Below the pieces are notes generated by a model, which saw only the letters and a list, made by a program, of their open reading frames with translations, was not told the DNA's origin and did not search any database. Positions 35,539-45,042 of a DNA stretch of 64,000 nt are shown here, piece after piece. This DNA is from Fodinibius sp051746985 (GTDB lineage: Bacteria > Bacteroidota > Rhodothermia > Balneolales > Balneolaceae). The stretch is from contig JBNJFP010000010.1 of assembly GCA_051746985.1 (NCBI GenBank), forward strand, positions 1 to 64,000. Direction: 5' to 3'. The position numbers were made by a program, and so were the translations under genes. Each line of letters begins with the position of its first letter. The first letter of the stretch is position 1.

Positions 35539-36222
35539 ATGAATACTCATTTTCGATCACTCGGGTTTGGGCTTCTTTTTTTAGCGTTTTTATTGTTGGG
35601 AGCTTGTGAGGAAAACCCATCTACATCTAACTCATTTTTAGCGCTTGGAGATTCCTATACTATTGGTGAAAGTGTAGATCAGAGTCAACGGTGGTCCGTT
35701 CAACTCACCGATTCTTTGCAAAATCGTGGCATTGCAATGGATGACCAGGACATTATTGCCAAAACGGGCTGGACCACCGCCGATCTTCAAGAAGCAATTA
35801 AAGAACAAAATCCACATACAAATTACGATTTAGTATCCCTGCTCATAGGCGTTAATAATCAGTATCAGGATTTGGATTTTGATAAGTTTGAACAGGAATT
35901 TGAGGAGCTTTTAAAACAGGCAATTTCGTTTGCCGATGGAAATCCCGAAAACGTTTTTGTCGTATCCATTCCTGATTATGGAGTAACGCCCTATGGTCAG
36001 CAAAAAGATCCCGATACCATTGCCGAAGAGCTAAAACGATATAATGAAACAGCGAAATCCATTGCTGAGCAATACGAAGTTTCGTTTGTTAATATCACCC
36101 CTATTTCTAAAAAGGCTCTTGACGACCCCGATCTGACAGCCGACGACGGACTTCATCCATCGGGCGAAATGTATGGGCAATGGGTGCAGAAAATACTGCC
36201 ACAACTTTCACTCAACTTATAA
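35539..36222 (+). CDS. SGNH/GDSL-family lipoprotein hydrolase
   Basis: A 227-residue lipoprotein (lipobox Cys23, LLLGAC) of the SGNH hydrolase superfamily. Block I is LALGDSYTIGES with the nucleophile Ser. Block III is LIGVNNQYQ, and block V is DGLHPSGEMYG. It should be an esterase or deacetylase at the envelope. It is 47 nt after the MutS-like gene and 8 nt before the dehydratase start. Substrate unknown. Confidence 0.87.
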   Translation: MNTHFRSLGFGLLFLAFLLLGACEENPSTSNSFLALGDSYTIGESVDQSQRWSVQLTDSLQNRGIAMDDQDIIAKTGWTTADLQEAIKEQNPHTNYDLVSLLIGVNNQYQDLDFDKFEQEFEELLKQAISFADGNPENVFVVSIPDYGVTPYGQQKDPDTIAEELKRYNETAKSIAEQYEVSFVNITPISKKALDDPDLTADDGLHPSGEMYGQWVQKILPQLSLNL

Positions 36223-36230
36223 TAACTACA

Positions 36231-37187
36231 ATGGATTTACTGCACAAAATAGAACAAGCGCATCAGCGCATTCAGGCCGATATCTACTGCACGCCATTGC
36301 TATATTCCCATTGGCTGAGTGATTATTGCCACGGCGATGTGTATTTAAAACTGGAAAGTGAGCAAATCACCGGATCGTTTAAAGCCCGCGGCAGCCTTAA
36401 TAAATTGAAATGGATTCAAGAGCAAAACCTCGAAGGCTTGCCGGTTACGGCATCCACCGGAAATCACGGATTGGGATTTGCCCGCGCGTGCGACCTTTTG
36501 GGGATTAAGGGAAAGGTTTTTCTACCGCACAACGCTGTTTCGTCTAAAGTAGAAGCGATTAGGGCGTTTGATGTGGAGATCGAATTCCACGGGAATGATC
36601 CCTATACCACAGAAATTTATGCCCGCAAAACAGCTGAGAAAAACGGTTGGATTTACGTATCTCCCTACAACGATACGCAGATTATAGCGGGACAGGGAAC
36701 CATCGGCATCGAAATACTGGATAAAATTCCTGAACCTAATAACATTTTAGCCACGGTAGGCGGCGGCGGACTTATTTCGGGGATTGGATCGTGGGTTAAA
36801 GAGAAGTCTGCTGCTACAAAGATTATTGGTTGTCAGCCCGAAAATTCACCTGAAATGAGCGTGAGCGTACGCGCCGGAGAATACCGCGAAGTAGAATCGA
36901 AGCCAACGCTTTCGGATGGCTCGGCCGGAGGATTTGAGCGCGACTCCATCACCTTTGATCTGTGCAAAAAGCTGGTCGATGATTTTATTTTGATATCTGA
37001 AGACGAAATTGCGGATGCCATTCGTTCCATGATCACCCATCACAGTAAGTTAGTGGAGGGCTCGGCTGCAGTAGCTATAGCCAGCCTACTCAAACATCCG
37101 GAGAGATTTGCCGATCAGACCACCATTATTATCGTCTGTGGAGCAAATATTTCGGCAGATAAACTTCAATCAATTATTTGTCCATAA
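36231..37187 (+). CDS. PLP-dependent serine/threonine dehydratase
   Basis: A 318-residue fold-type II PLP enzyme. The Schiff-base lysine is K51 (ITGSFKARGS), the substrate loop is STGNHGLGFA, and the phosphate loop is VGGGGLISG. It lacks an ACT domain. The start at 36231 is used, since the longer frame runs over the end of the lipase gene. It is a paralog of the protein encoded at 5893-6864 and probably deaminates serine or threonine. Its stop is one base before the cyclase start, so translation is likely coupled. Confidence 0.85.
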   Translation: MDLLHKIEQAHQRIQADIYCTPLLYSHWLSDYCHGDVYLKLESEQITGSFKARGSLNKLKWIQEQNLEGLPVTASTGNHGLGFARACDLLGIKGKVFLPHNAVSSKVEAIRAFDVEIEFHGNDPYTTEIYARKTAEKNGWIYVSPYNDTQIIAGQGTIGIEILDKIPEPNNILATVGGGGLISGIGSWVKEKSAATKIIGCQPENSPEMSVSVRAGEYREVESKPTLSDGSAGGFERDSITFDLCKKLVDDFILISEDEIADAIRSMITHHSKLVEGSAAVAIASLLKHPERFADQTTIIIVCGANISADKLQSIICP

Positions 37188-37188
37188 C

Positions 37189-38655
37189 ATGTTAGAAACG
37201 CTCGGATCAAGCCTGCAAGATTTTGCCCTGAACATCCGTATTGTGGATATTCTGGACGTTGCACTTATCTCTGTCGTTTTTTATTTGTTGATCAATTGGC
37301 TGATCCGAAGCATCTCCAGGCGCACGCTGATCGGTTTTACTACTCTGCTGGTTGTCTATATTCTGGCCCGGCTTTCCGGAATGTATCTGACTGAACTGCT
37401 CATTCAGGCACTGTTTATTGTCATCTTAATCGGATTGGTAGTAGTTTTTCAATCGGATATTCGACGTATTATAGACCGCATCGGTAACTGGCGTTTTTTT
37501 TCAAATGATGCCACCTCCACCCATTCAACTCAGATTTCAAGTATTATTACCAATACAGCTTCTTCAATGGCTGATAGTAAAACAGGAGCGCTGATTGTCA
37601 TACGTGGCAAAGAAAACTGGGACCGGCACATCGACGGAGGAATACCGCTTGAGGGTAAACTTTCAACTGAACTATTGCACAGTATTTTTAATCCCACAGC
37701 TCCCGGACACGACGGCGCGGTATTGCTTGAAGGTGAGAATATTGTCCGGTTCGGCGTCCATCTCCCCTTGTCAAAAAATATTGGCGAAAATTTTGCGGGA
37801 GGTACACGTCATGCCGCTGCATTGGGAATCTCGGAACACTGTGATGCTCTTGTAGTTGTAGTTTCTGAAGAACGGGGGACCATCAGCATAGCTCAATCCG
37901 GTATGCTCTCAGTATTAGATTCACCCAGTGAATTAAAAAATATTCTTGACGACTTTTGGAAGCAGCATTATCAATCGGAAGATTCCTCTATTATCGACGG
38001 ATTGAAACAAAGAAATATCCAGACGGCCATTGCTTCACTAACACTGGCCGGAATGCTTTGGTTTACTTTCGCTTATCAAGCGGGGACGGTCTATCGCTCA
38101 TTTTCTGTACCCATTGAATATCGGAATTTACAAAACAGCAATACGGTGATACAAGATTCGCTACCAATGCAAGCCCAGGTTACATTAGCCGGACCCGAAC
38201 AAGCCTTTCGTTCTCTGGACCCTTCTACTCTTGTTATAACTTTTGACATTAATGAAGAAAATTTAAAGTCTGGTGAGCTTTTAATTACTGAAAATAATAT
38301 TGACATCCCTAATGAGTTTCGTCTATATAATGTAAACCCCCGCTCCTTTGAGATTACTACCCAAGAAGTTAACCAAGTACAAATACCCGTTCATATTCCG
38401 TTAAGCGATACACTTTCAAAGCAACTCGAACTTATTTCAGTGAGTGCCCAGCCTGAAACTGTAACCGTAGCCGTCCCCTCGGATAATACTACACCGGACT
38501 CTATCGCAACTGAACCTGTTGATCTTTCGGAGATAGAAGAGTCCACTGATATTACAAAAGATCTAATACTCCCCATAGGAATGAAGTTATCTGAAGATGA
38601 AACACAAGAAATTGTCATTTCTATTGAGGTACGAGAAAAAGATAACATCAATTAA
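37189..38655 (+). CDS. cdaA: diadenylate cyclase CdaA fused to YbbR-like domains
   Basis: A 488-residue protein that should make the second messenger c-di-AMP. It has three N-terminal membrane helices (about 20-90), then a DisA_N cyclase domain (about 115-245) with DGA at 175-177. The second motif, usually RHR, reads RHA at 207-209 (GGTRHAAALGISE). A fourth membrane helix (about 281-297) leads to roughly 190 residues of YbbR/CdaR-like repeats (VPIEYRNLQNSNTVIQ..., QIPVHIPLSDTLSKQL...) that would lie in the periplasm. In Bacillus the cyclase and the YbbR regulator CdaR are separate genes, so this is a natural fusion. Fold is certain; the effect of RHA is not known. Confidence 0.88.
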   Translation: MLETLGSSLQDFALNIRIVDILDVALISVVFYLLINWLIRSISRRTLIGFTTLLVVYILARLSGMYLTELLIQALFIVILIGLVVVFQSDIRRIIDRIGNWRFFSNDATSTHSTQISSIITNTASSMADSKTGALIVIRGKENWDRHIDGGIPLEGKLSTELLHSIFNPTAPGHDGAVLLEGENIVRFGVHLPLSKNIGENFAGGTRHAAALGISEHCDALVVVVSEERGTISIAQSGMLSVLDSPSELKNILDDFWKQHYQSEDSSIIDGLKQRNIQTAIASLTLAGMLWFTFAYQAGTVYRSFSVPIEYRNLQNSNTVIQDSLPMQAQVTLAGPEQAFRSLDPSTLVITFDINEENLKSGELLITENNIDIPNEFRLYNVNPRSFEITTQEVNQVQIPVHIPLSDTLSKQLELISVSAQPETVTVAVPSDNTTPDSIATEPVDLSEIEESTDITKDLILPIGMKLSEDETQEIVISIEVREKDNIN

Positions 38656-38672
38656 CTCTGGAAAATAAACCC

Positions 38673-39316
38673 ATGCGTTATTTCATTATTTTGATATCCT
38701 TTATTTTCATAGCAACAACAACTCAGGCCCAAAATGAGCTATCGATCAATGCTTCGGCTGAAGTCATGGTTCCGGCCGATAAAATCGTTTTTCAAATCAA
38801 CCTGAACGCCGAGGGCGACAACCCCCAGGAAACCTATGAGCTCCACAAAGAACGGGAAAAGGTACTTGTCGAACAGCTAAAAAAACATAACATTGAGGAG
38901 GACGATCTTACTTTTGATCCTATTTCCATCAATAAAACCTATAATGGAAATCCTCAACAGAATCAGGAAAAACGTGTACAAACGCGTCAATCTGTTATTC
39001 TAACCTTAGGTGATTTTGATATCTATGAGGAAATTCAGATCACGCTTATCGAAAATAACTTTGATGAGTTCAGCGGGAACTTTACCTCCAGTGAATCCAA
39101 AAAAGGAGAAGATGAGGCACTCAGAAAAGCCCTGAAACAAGCCCGTGAAAAGGCGGAAATCATTGCTGAAGAATCGGGATTAACCATCACAGGAATTAAA
39201 AATATCAATCATTCCTCAAGCAGTCGCCCACCCCGTCCTATGATGGAAATGACTGCCAGTAAAACTTCGGATGGCAACCTCTTGGAATTTGATCAATCTG
39301 TAAGCGTTTCGGCAAA
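38673..39316 (+). CDS. SIMPL-domain (DUF541) protein, cut by gap
   Basis: A 3'-truncated gene encoding an exported SIMPL/DUF541 protein: signal peptide 1-19 (ending TQAQ), then the repeated strand-helix pattern (LSINASAEVMVPADKIVFQI, ARQKAEIIAEESGLTITGI-like segment). About 214 residues are visible before the Ns, so only the last few dozen are missing. SIMPL proteins are periplasmic or outer-membrane proteins linked to stress resistance. It follows the cyclase gene after 17 nt and is the last gene of the operon. Confidence 0.8.
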
Positions 39317-39416
39317 NNNNNNNNNNNNNNNNNNNNNNNNNNNNNNNNNNNNNNNNNNNNNNNNNNNNNNNNNNNNNNNNNNNNNNNNNNNNNNNNNNNN
39401 NNNNNNNNNNNNNNNN
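39317..39416. other. 100-N scaffold gap
   Basis: Exactly 100 unknown bases, the usual filler for a gap of unestimated size. The two convergent genes on either side are both nearly complete, so the missing DNA is probably a short 3' region, perhaps a strong hairpin or repeat that broke the assembly. Confidence 0.95.
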
Positions 39417-40672
39417 TGTGCTTCTTCGGTTGATCCGTTCAACGCCAGCGTTGAGCTTTTTCCACCGTCGATGGCACTCTTAACCGCATCAAAATAACCG
39501 GTACCCACCTCACGCTGATGCTTTGTTGCGGTATAACCATTGACCTCACTACCAAATTCGGCCTCCTGCAAACGTGAATAAGCAGCCATCCCCTCATCCC
39601 GGTAGTGGTAAGCCAGATCAAACATGCTGTGATTGAGGGTGTGGAAACCAGCCAGTGTAACAAACTGAAACTTATATCCCATAGCCGCCAGCTCTCGTTG
39701 GAAAATGGCAATATCGGTATCCGTTAAATTTTTCTTCCAGTTAAATGAGGGCGAACAGTTATAAGCCAACAGCTTGCCGGGATACTTTTCGTGAATTGCT
39801 TCGGCAAAGGTACGTGCTTCTTTGATATCAGGCTTGGAGGTTTCGCACCATACCAAATCCGCATAGGGTGCATACGCCAGCCCTCGGCTAATGGCTTGTT
39901 CCAATCCATTGTTCACGTGGTAAAATCCTTCGGCAGACCGTTCCCCTGTCATAAACTGGTGGTCGTAGGGATCCACATCACTCGTCAAAAGTTTGGCTGC
40001 ATCAGCGTCGGTTCGGGCAATAACCAACGTTGGAACATCGAGCACATCGGCCGCCAATCGCGCCGCATTAAGCGTTTTGATAAATTGCGATGTTGGCACC
40101 AACACCTTGCCACCAAGGTGCCCGCATTTTTTCTCGGAAGCTAACTGGTCCTCAAAGTGCACCCCGGCGGCGCCCGCCTCAATCATCGCTTTCATCAACT
40201 CAAAAGCATTGAGCACCCCTCCAAAGCCTGCTTCGGCATCAGCCACAATGGGCGCCAGCCAATGGATTGATTTATCTCCCTCCATGTGATGAACCTGATC
40301 AGCCCGTAGCAATGTTTGATTGATTTTTCGAACAATCTCCGGTGCGCTGTTGGCAGGATACAAACTTTGGTCGGGATACATATTACCTGCTAAATTCGCA
40401 TCTGCAGCTACCTGCCATCCGCTCAGATAAATAGCCTTAAGTCCAGCTTTCACCTGCTGCATGGCCTGGTTGCCAGTCAATGCCCCCAACGCCCGAACAA
40501 AATCTTCTTCATGAAGCAGCTTCCATAAGCGCTCGGCTCCCAACTCGGCCAGGGTGTGCCGGATCGTCACCGATCCGCGCAGATTCATCACCTCCTCGGC
40601 CGTATAGTTTCGTTTAATCCCCTTCCACCTGGGATTCGTATTCCATTGGTTTTGTAATTGTTGAGTATTCAT
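39417..40672 (-). CDS. aceA: isocitrate lyase, last residues lost in gap
   Basis: Cleaves isocitrate to glyoxylate and succinate, the first step of the glyoxylate shunt. The active-site loop KKCGHL is at residues 181-186 with the catalytic C183. About 418 residues are visible; the end reads SSTLALNGSTEEA, and typical enzymes finish a few residues later, so hardly anything is lost. It follows malate synthase by 11 nt on the same strand, and the two form the aceBA operon divergent from the XRE regulator. Confidence 0.95.
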
Positions 40673-40683
40673 TTTCTCTCCCT

Positions 40684-42369
40684 TTAATAATTAATATTGG
40701 TCTCAGTAAGCGCCTCGTTAAAAAAGTTTGGTAAATTTTCTAATAGAAATACCGCCCCAACATCTTTCCGTGCCTGTACAAATTGCTGCTGTACGTTTTC
40801 TATTTTGGATGCAGGCTGACCTTTCATCACATCTGCTACTTCATCCAAAATCTTGGTAAGTTCTTCATCGAACATAGAATCAACCAACTCACGGTTTATC
40901 AACCGTCCATCACTCATGGCTACCCGGTGATGAATCCACTGCCAGATTTGCGCTCTTGAAATTTCCAGCGTAGCTAAATCCTCCATCAGGTTATCCCATG
41001 CCACACAACCGATATCCTGATTCCATCCCTGCATATAGGCAATACCTACCCTGATATTTGTTCGCAATCCGGCTTCGGTTACATCCCCACCGCCCTGCGG
41101 CAACAAATCGGGATATTTATCCTGATCCGGCAGCGTTCTATCCAGCTGATTTTCTTCGGGAAAACACTCCAATGCCGAGGTTATAAAATAGGGATGCGAA
41201 ACCCAGCAACCGTCATGACCGATGTCGTGCTCATTCTTTTTATCGGCAAGCACTTTAGCAGTCTGTTGCTTACGCAATTCGGGATCTTTGCCCGGTGTAA
41301 AAGCCGACATGCCCCCTATGGCCATTGCTCCGCGACTGTGACAAATCTTGATCAATCGTTTTGCATATTGATCCATCCACGGCTTGCTCATATCAATGGT
41401 ACTGCGATCGGGCATTATGCGATCTTTGTGATACCGAAGCACCTTAATATCGCTAAAAATTTTGTCCCATCGCCCCACATTGAGTCCGGCCGCATGATCC
41501 CTTATTTCATATAAAATTTCTTCAACTTGGAAAGCAGCGGTTAAGGTTTCAATTAAAAACGTAGCCCGCAAGGTGCCAGTATCAAATCCGAGCTTCTCTT
41601 CCAGCATTCCAAAAAGTTTGTTCCACCAACGGGCCTCTTGATAAGACTCACATTTGGGCACATAATACTTTGGTGTACGGCCTCGATTAATCAAAAATTG
41701 CGTAGTGTGATAAAAATTTACGGCCAAATCAAATAATCCCGCTGCGACAGGCTCGTCATCAATTAAAACATGCTCTTCATCAAGATGCAGTCCGCGACAC
41801 CGCACCATTACTCCCGGCATGTCATCGGGATTAAGTTCATAAACTTTGGTCGGTTCCCCGTTCTTACCTGACTGCTCAAATCTCAAATCACCTTTAGCTG
41901 CTCCAATAACATTATTGAAGCCATCAATCACATTTTGCCAGCTGGGTTTCATTGAATCTTCGAAATCCAGCATGGCCATATCGGCTCGAACCCCATCCTC
42001 ATTTCGACTGAGCATATTGATGACCATCTTGGCCGAATTTACCGGACCCGTAATCTCAACTCTTCGTTTTCTCAAATCGTCTGGCAACATCGCCACTTTC
42101 CAATCACCTACCACAGCCTCATTATCTTTATTCAGATACTCGGGTATTTGGCCTTCATCAAAATTGAGTTGCCGGACATTTCGATCTTTTATAAGCGACT
42201 TGCGCTGCGGTTGCAGCTGTCTATGAAGACCTATTAACAGCGAGACTAAATCCTCGGTTAAAATGGTAGCGGATTTATCACTTAGCGCCTCGGCCTTGAC
42301 CTTAAATCCTTTTTTTAGTTCAATGAACTTCTTTTTATTCGTTGCCTTCTTCTCTTCTGTTATCTGCAT
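40684..42369 (-). CDS. aceB: malate synthase A-type
   Basis: A 561-residue enzyme condensing glyoxylate and acetyl-CoA to malate. The start at 42369 has GGAGA 5 nt upstream; an ATG four codons earlier overlaps that site and is unlikely. The family motifs are present: MVRCRGLHLDEEHV with the catalytic arginine, GRWDKIFSDIKVL, and KNEHDIGHDGCWVSHP. The length is that of the shorter malate synthase A group. It is the first gene of aceBA. Confidence 0.95.
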   Translation of the reverse strand: MQITEEKKATNKKKFIELKKGFKVKAEALSDKSATILTEDLVSLLIGLHRQLQPQRKSLIKDRNVRQLNFDEGQIPEYLNKDNEAVVGDWKVAMLPDDLRKRRVEITGPVNSAKMVINMLSRNEDGVRADMAMLDFEDSMKPSWQNVIDGFNNVIGAAKGDLRFEQSGKNGEPTKVYELNPDDMPGVMVRCRGLHLDEEHVLIDDEPVAAGLFDLAVNFYHTTQFLINRGRTPKYYVPKCESYQEARWWNKLFGMLEEKLGFDTGTLRATFLIETLTAAFQVEEILYEIRDHAAGLNVGRWDKIFSDIKVLRYHKDRIMPDRSTIDMSKPWMDQYAKRLIKICHSRGAMAIGGMSAFTPGKDPELRKQQTAKVLADKKNEHDIGHDGCWVSHPYFITSALECFPEENQLDRTLPDQDKYPDLLPQGGGDVTEAGLRTNIRVGIAYMQGWNQDIGCVAWDNLMEDLATLEISRAQIWQWIHHRVAMSDGRLINRELVDSMFDEELTKILDEVADVMKGQPASKIENVQQQFVQARKDVGAVFLLENLPNFFNEALTETNINY

Positions 42370-42432
42370 ATTTCTCTCCATTTTTTTGTTGATGATGTCC
42401 TCCCTTTTTTTCGGTCACATCTTAAAACTAAG

Positions 42433-42471
42433 TTCGTAAAAACGAATATCACTATCAAGCGAATATTCGCT
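42433..42471. promoter_or_regulatory. palindromic operator between aceBA and its regulator
   Basis: TTCGT-AAAA-ACGAA (42433-42446) and the perfect 14-bp palindrome AGCGAATATTCGCT (42458-42471) lie 12 nt apart. Both contain a CGAA core, and CGAATAT is repeated. They sit 64-102 nt upstream of aceB and 84-122 nt upstream of the divergent regulator. A binding site for that regulator is the simplest reading; not proven. Confidence 0.5.
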
Positions 42472-42554
42472 ATAAGATTAAATTTTATTTCACACCCCAA
42501 ATCTTTGTACATTCATTATAAGTGGAAAAGTCACGCTAACATCATCTAAACGTT

Positions 42555-44069
42555 ATGCCACAACCGGTTCAGGAAGAAAATCTAAGGGCAATTTTCGGGT
42601 TAAAACTTCGTCAGTATCGCGAGCAAAAAGACTTTTCTACCCAAGAATTAGCAAAAAAGTCGGGGCTTTCAGCCTCCTACATCAATGAGATTGAAAAGGG
42701 GAAAAAATACCCCAAGGCCGATAAAATAATGTCGCTGGCTACTGCTTTGGATGTTGATTACGACGAAATGGTGTCGCTTAAGCTGGGCAAGCAGCTGGAC
42801 CAACTTTCGGATCTTCTAAAGAGTAATGCGCTACACGAAATGCCGCTGGAACTTTTTGGTATTAAAACCAGTGACCTCATCGGCCTGATGGGGAATGATC
42901 CCACCAAATTCAGCGCACTGCTCCAAACCTTGTTGGAAGTTGCGCGAAATTATGACGTACGGGTTGAGCAATTTTTACTTGCCGCTCTGCGATCGTACCA
43001 GGAACTCAACAATAATTATTTTGAAGAGCTTGAAACCGAGGCACAGTCATTTCTCCAAAAGCACGGCTGGGCTGATCTGCCCACCCTACCCTACGAGCAG
43101 CTCCAAACATTACTGGTCACAAATTACAACTACCAAATTATTGAAACCTCTTTCCCCGATCATCCTGAGCTCCGGGGTTTTCGTTCGGTTTTTGTGCCGG
43201 GAAAGAATCCCCAACTTTTTGTAAATAATCAGCTGTTAGACAACCAAAAAGCATTTGTATTGGGACGTGAGCTTGGATATAACATCCTTCAATTAGACGA
43301 ACGAGCGTTGACCTCCTCGTGGATCAAAGTTGAATCATTCGATCAGGTACTCAACAATTTCAAAGCTTCCTACTTTTCAGGGGCTATATTAATGAACAGC
43401 CTCACGTTGGTGCAAAAGCTACAGGATTTTTTCAGTCAGGATCGCTGGAAACCAGAGCTGTTGCTCCAAATAATCGACTATTTTGACACCACTCCCGAAA
43501 CCTTCACCCACCGCCTAACCCAAATTCTACCCCACCATTTTGGTATTGATCAGCTATTCTTTTTGCGGTTTCATAACAATCCCAATAACGACACTTATAA
43601 ATTATCCAAAGAGCTACACCTTTCACAGCTACATAACCCACACAGGGTAAATCCAACGGAGCATTATTGTCGCCGGTGGATAACTATTACCCTGCTTCAG
43701 GAGCTGGCTGAAAAAGGGATCCAAGAAACTGAAAAAAGACCGTTAGTGGACATACAGCGTTCACATTTCTACGACACCGATAACAAATATATCTGTATTT
43801 CATTTGCTCGTCCCCTTGCTCTCAAAGATAAAACCAACTCTTGTATCACATTGGGGTTATTAGAAAATGATACTCTCAAAAAGAACGTACAATTTATTAA
43901 GAACACAGACATTGAAACCCGGATTGTGAACGAGTCCTGCGAACGATGCCCCATTCCCGACTGTCAGGAGCGGGCAGCAGAACCCATCATCAGCCAAAAA
44001 GACCAGCAGCAAAAGCAGCGTGAGTCTGCCCTACAACAGTTTTTAGCAACCCACCAGTCAGAGACGTGA
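42555..44069 (+). CDS. XRE-family short-chain fatty acyl regulator
   Basis: A 504-residue transcription factor of the ScfR/RamB-like type. It has an N-terminal helix-turn-helix (residues about 12-66, STQELAKKSGLSASYINEIEKGKKYP), a middle IrrE/ImmA-like domain, and a C-terminal DUF2083-type part with CERCPIPDC. The usual zinc protease motif HExxH is replaced by GRELGYNIL, so it is a sensor and not a protease. Relatives respond to acyl-CoA levels and control glyoxylate, methylcitrate or acetate genes. Divergent placement from aceBA supports that role here. Confidence 0.85.
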   Translation: MPQPVQEENLRAIFGLKLRQYREQKDFSTQELAKKSGLSASYINEIEKGKKYPKADKIMSLATALDVDYDEMVSLKLGKQLDQLSDLLKSNALHEMPLELFGIKTSDLIGLMGNDPTKFSALLQTLLEVARNYDVRVEQFLLAALRSYQELNNNYFEELETEAQSFLQKHGWADLPTLPYEQLQTLLVTNYNYQIIETSFPDHPELRGFRSVFVPGKNPQLFVNNQLLDNQKAFVLGRELGYNILQLDERALTSSWIKVESFDQVLNNFKASYFSGAILMNSLTLVQKLQDFFSQDRWKPELLLQIIDYFDTTPETFTHRLTQILPHHFGIDQLFFLRFHNNPNNDTYKLSKELHLSQLHNPHRVNPTEHYCRRWITITLLQELAEKGIQETEKRPLVDIQRSHFYDTDNKYICISFARPLALKDKTNSCITLGLLENDTLKKNVQFIKNTDIETRIVNESCERCPIPDCQERAAEPIISQKDQQQKQRESALQQFLATHQSET

Positions 44070-44092
44070 CAACAAAAGACAGCACTCGAATA

Positions 44093-45022
44093 TCACTGTC
44101 GAAAATTGATATTTGGATTTTGGTAGATAGGCACTTCGTTAACAGCCTCAAAAAAGGTCTCTGCTTTCCCTAAATCTTGTCCCTTATTAATAGCGTACGG
44201 CCAGTACTGCTCCACATTTCCACGTCCCATCAACAGCTGCATCGTGCCCTGCGATTTGTGTTCCGCGATCACCCAATTGGTGATAATTTTATAATCCAAT
44301 CGATCGTCATGGCCAAACTTTTGGGTGCGGTCAAATTCCATAGGCTGCTGATCTTCCATTAGTTTTGAAATAGGATATCCTTCTAACTCCGTATAGTCTG
44401 TGCGATCTCCCAACGAATTGCCAATCGTAGTAGCAAATACAATGGGACGTTCGTCTTCAGGCAATTCCTGTATAGCCTGCAGCGCCAAAATAGCCGATGC
44501 TTTATGATGGCCGTGCGTTGCTTCGGAGGGCGTCATCGTAAACACAAAATCGTAGCTATTTTCCCGCAAAATTTTCTGTAGCCGTTGTTTGATCCAGCTG
44601 ATATCCCAGTTTTGCATGGGACGTTCAATATTTCTTGAAAACTCATCATCCACTTGGTCAAAAAAGTAGTAATTGCGCATGCCTACAATTTCTCCCCCCG
44701 CCATCAGCTCCTGCTTTCGGATGCCGGGCAAATAATCACGGCCCACCTCTTCTTTATCGAGCTCTCGGTTATAGATAAAATTGCCCAAGGTCGAATATCG
44801 ATAGCCCCCTTCGCCATTGGTCATCATCGCCAGATCCACGACCCCATCCAGCAGGTGCGTAGTTTTGAAAACGGTTGCCGAATAAATAGCGTCGTCATCG
44901 GGATGTGCGGTTACCAACAACACTTTGGGTTGATAGTCGAGCTGCTGTGCCTGCATTTCAGTTCCAAGGCCATGTAGCAAAAAAAGGATTGACAGTACTA
45001 TAGCTGCTTTTATCGTACGCAT
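44093..45022 (-). CDS. exported PIG-L family deacetylase
   Basis: A 309-residue protein; the ATG at 45022 is preferred over a GTG two codons earlier. A signal peptide covers residues 1-25. Motifs of the PIG-L/LmbE zinc deacetylases are clear: TAHPDDDAIYSA near the start of the mature protein and TPSEATHGHHKAS for the second metal site. It probably removes an N-acetyl group from a sugar derivative in the periplasm. It lies 20 nt after the SGNH esterase gene and is likely co-transcribed with it. Confidence 0.87.
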   Translation of the reverse strand: MRTIKAAIVLSILFLLHGLGTEMQAQQLDYQPKVLLVTAHPDDDAIYSATVFKTTHLLDGVVDLAMMTNGEGGYRYSTLGNFIYNRELDKEEVGRDYLPGIRKQELMAGGEIVGMRNYYFFDQVDDEFSRNIERPMQNWDISWIKQRLQKILRENSYDFVFTMTPSEATHGHHKASAILALQAIQELPEDERPIVFATTIGNSLGDRTDYTELEGYPISKLMEDQQPMEFDRTQKFGHDDRLDYKIITNWVIAEHKSQGTMQLLMGRGNVEQYWPYAINKGQDLGKAETFFEAVNEVPIYQNPNINFRQ

Positions 45023-45042
45023 AGTCACTAATAAATGTTGAG

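Noticed and set aside
37108..37188. Upstream extension of the diadenylate cyclase
   Set aside because: It overlaps the dehydratase 3' end; the methionine at 37189 gives the usual CdaA N-terminus and lies one base after the dehydratase stop.
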